A stretch of 38,067 nt of DNA from Nitrospirota bacterium (GTDB lineage Bacteria; Nitrospirota; Thermodesulfovibrionia; UBA6902): NCBI GenBank assembly GCA_016208905.1, contig JACQXG010000014.1:1-38067 (forward strand). Reading direction: 5' to 3'. A model generated the notes under the pieces. It saw nothing but the letters and a program-made list of their open reading frames with translations. It ran no database searches and was not told where the DNA came from. The translations under genes were made by a program, and so were the position numbers. The first letter of the stretch is position 1. The number at the start of each line of letters is the position of its first letter. This document shows positions 36,850-38,067 of the stretch, piece after piece.

Positions 36850-38067
36850 ATGAACGCAGCACAGAAACTAATATCATCGCATCTTGTATCAGGGGAAATG
36901 AAGGCAGGAGGGGAGATTGCGATATCGATTGATCAGACTTTGACTCAGGATGCTACCGGTACTATGGCATACCTTGAGTTTGAAGCAATGGGTGTACCTA
37001 AGGTCAGGACAAAAATCTCGGTCAGCTATGTTGACCACAATACTCTTCAGACAGGATTTGAGAATGCAGACGACCACAGGTTTCTACAAACAATCGCCGC
37101 CAGATACGGCATATATTTTTCAAAGCCTGGAAACGGCATATGTCATCAGGTGCATCTTGAAAGGTTCTCAAAACCCGGGCAGACACTTCTCGGATCTGAC
37201 AGCCACACCCCGAATGCAGGGGCAGTCGGGATGCTTGCAGTCGGCGCAGGCGGACTTAACGTTGCCCTCGCAATGGCGGGAGAACCGTTCTATCTGGTTA
37301 TGCCGGAGGTCGTCCGTGTCACACTGAAAGGGAAATTGCAGACAGGTGTTACGGCAAAGGACATAATCCTTGAAGTCCTCAGGAGGCTGACTGTAAAAGG
37401 CGGCGTAGGCAGGATAATAGAATACGGCGGTGACGGCATAAAGTATCTCACTGTGCCGGAGAGGGCGACGATAACAAATATGGGAGCGGAGCTTGGCGCG
37501 ACCTCTTCAGTATTTCCGTCCGATGAACAGACAAGGGCGTTTTTCAGGGCGCAGAAAAGGGAGAAAGACTGGACAGAGCTTAAACCGGACAAAGGCGCGG
37601 CATATGATAAGGAAGTGGTTATTGATTTAAACAAGCTCGTGCCGCTTATTGCGGCCCCTTCAAGTCCCGACAATGTAAAACGTGTTAAGGAAGTAAAAGG
37701 CGCTCCGGTCAGGCAGGTATGCATCGGAAGCTGCGTGAATTCATCCTATGCCGATCTTATGCTTGCAGCGCGGATACTCAAAAACCAGAAGGTGCATCCT
37801 GATGTGAATCTCGCAATCAGTTCTGGTTCACGCCAGGCCTTTCAGATGATTTCACAAAACGGGACGCTGGAAATCCTCGTCTCAGCAGGCGCGAGGATAC
37901 TCGAATGCGCATGCGGCCCGTGCATTGGAATGGGGCAGGCCCCTGCCACAGGCGTTGTTTCACTGAGAACGTTCAACAGGAATTTCCCCGGCAGAAGCGG
38001 CACTGCAAACGACAAGGTTTATCTTTGCAGTCCCTTGACTGCCGCGGTGTCCGCGATTACCGGAAAG
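36850..38067 (+). CDS. acn: aconitate hydratase, 3' end outside window
   Basis: ATG at 36850 opens 406 codons with no stop to the window end: GSDSHTPNAGAVGMLAVGAGGLNVALAMAG, CIGSCVNSSYADL, LECACGPCIGMGQAPATG, SLRTFNRNFPGRSG. Missing from the ORF track, presumably because it has no stop in the window. Confidence 0.95.
   Translation, partial: MNAAQKLISSHLVSGEMKAGGEIAISIDQTLTQDATGTMAYLEFEAMGVPKVRTKISVSYVDHNTLQTGFENADDHRFLQTIAARYGIYFSKPGNGICHQVHLERFSKPGQTLLGSDSHTPNAGAVGMLAVGAGGLNVALAMAGEPFYLVMPEVVRVTLKGKLQTGVTAKDIILEVLRRLTVKGGVGRIIEYGGDGIKYLTVPERATITNMGAELGATSSVFPSDEQTRAFFRAQKREKDWTELKPDKGAAYDKEVVIDLNKLVPLIAAPSSPDNVKRVKEVKGAPVRQVCIGSCVNSSYADLMLAARILKNQKVHPDVNLAISSGSRQAFQMISQNGTLEILVSAGARILECACGPCIGMGQAPATGVVSLRTFNRNFPGRSGTANDKVYLCSPLTAAVSAITGK

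Noticed and set aside
36950-37327. Plus-strand ORF 36950..37327 and minus ORFs 36889..37077 and 37290..37724
   Set aside because: All lie inside the aconitase reading frame that runs open from 36850 to the window end.

Overview
38-kb window in four blocks. (1) About 1-11.1 kb: end of an exosortase (XrtA/EpsH-type) and EpsI envelope-polysaccharide locus with a methyltransferase, a GT2 glycosyltransferase broken by one in-frame TAA, a secreted LamG/lyase-like protein, a PAPS-type sulfotransferase, a DUF4091-like protein and an APS kinase. Together these suggest a sulfated exopolysaccharide. (2) 11.3-21.5 kb: housekeeping genes on +, namely def, fmt, a PASTA protein, rpe, TPR, RDD, mreB, mreC, mreD, mrdA/PBP2 and rodA. 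(3) 21.5-26.5 kb: an accessory island entirely on -, which looks like a graveyard of defence genes. It holds one solitary type I-C-like CRISPR repeat 1 bp after the rodA stop and a 50-codon cas1 5' remnant absent from the ORF track. A frameshifted rhuM lies 1 nt upstream of that remnant. Further along are an SMC/ABC-type ATPase that appears to have lost its Walker A end, small coupled ORFs, and an ORF6N gene beside a truncated paralogue. (4) 26.7-38 kb: housekeeping genes on +, namely mlaE/F/D, a lipoprotein, uppS, cdsA, dxr, rseP, a NUDIX hydrolase, cspA (-) and a 3'-incomplete aconitase. A 163-bp inverted-repeat element lies between dxr and rseP. All assignments come from reading motifs by eye; no database search was run. 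I did not find a convincing complete novel system. The best leads are the decayed rhuM-cas1 I-C locus and the sulfated-EPS exosortase locus with sigma-54 and CRP-like sites.
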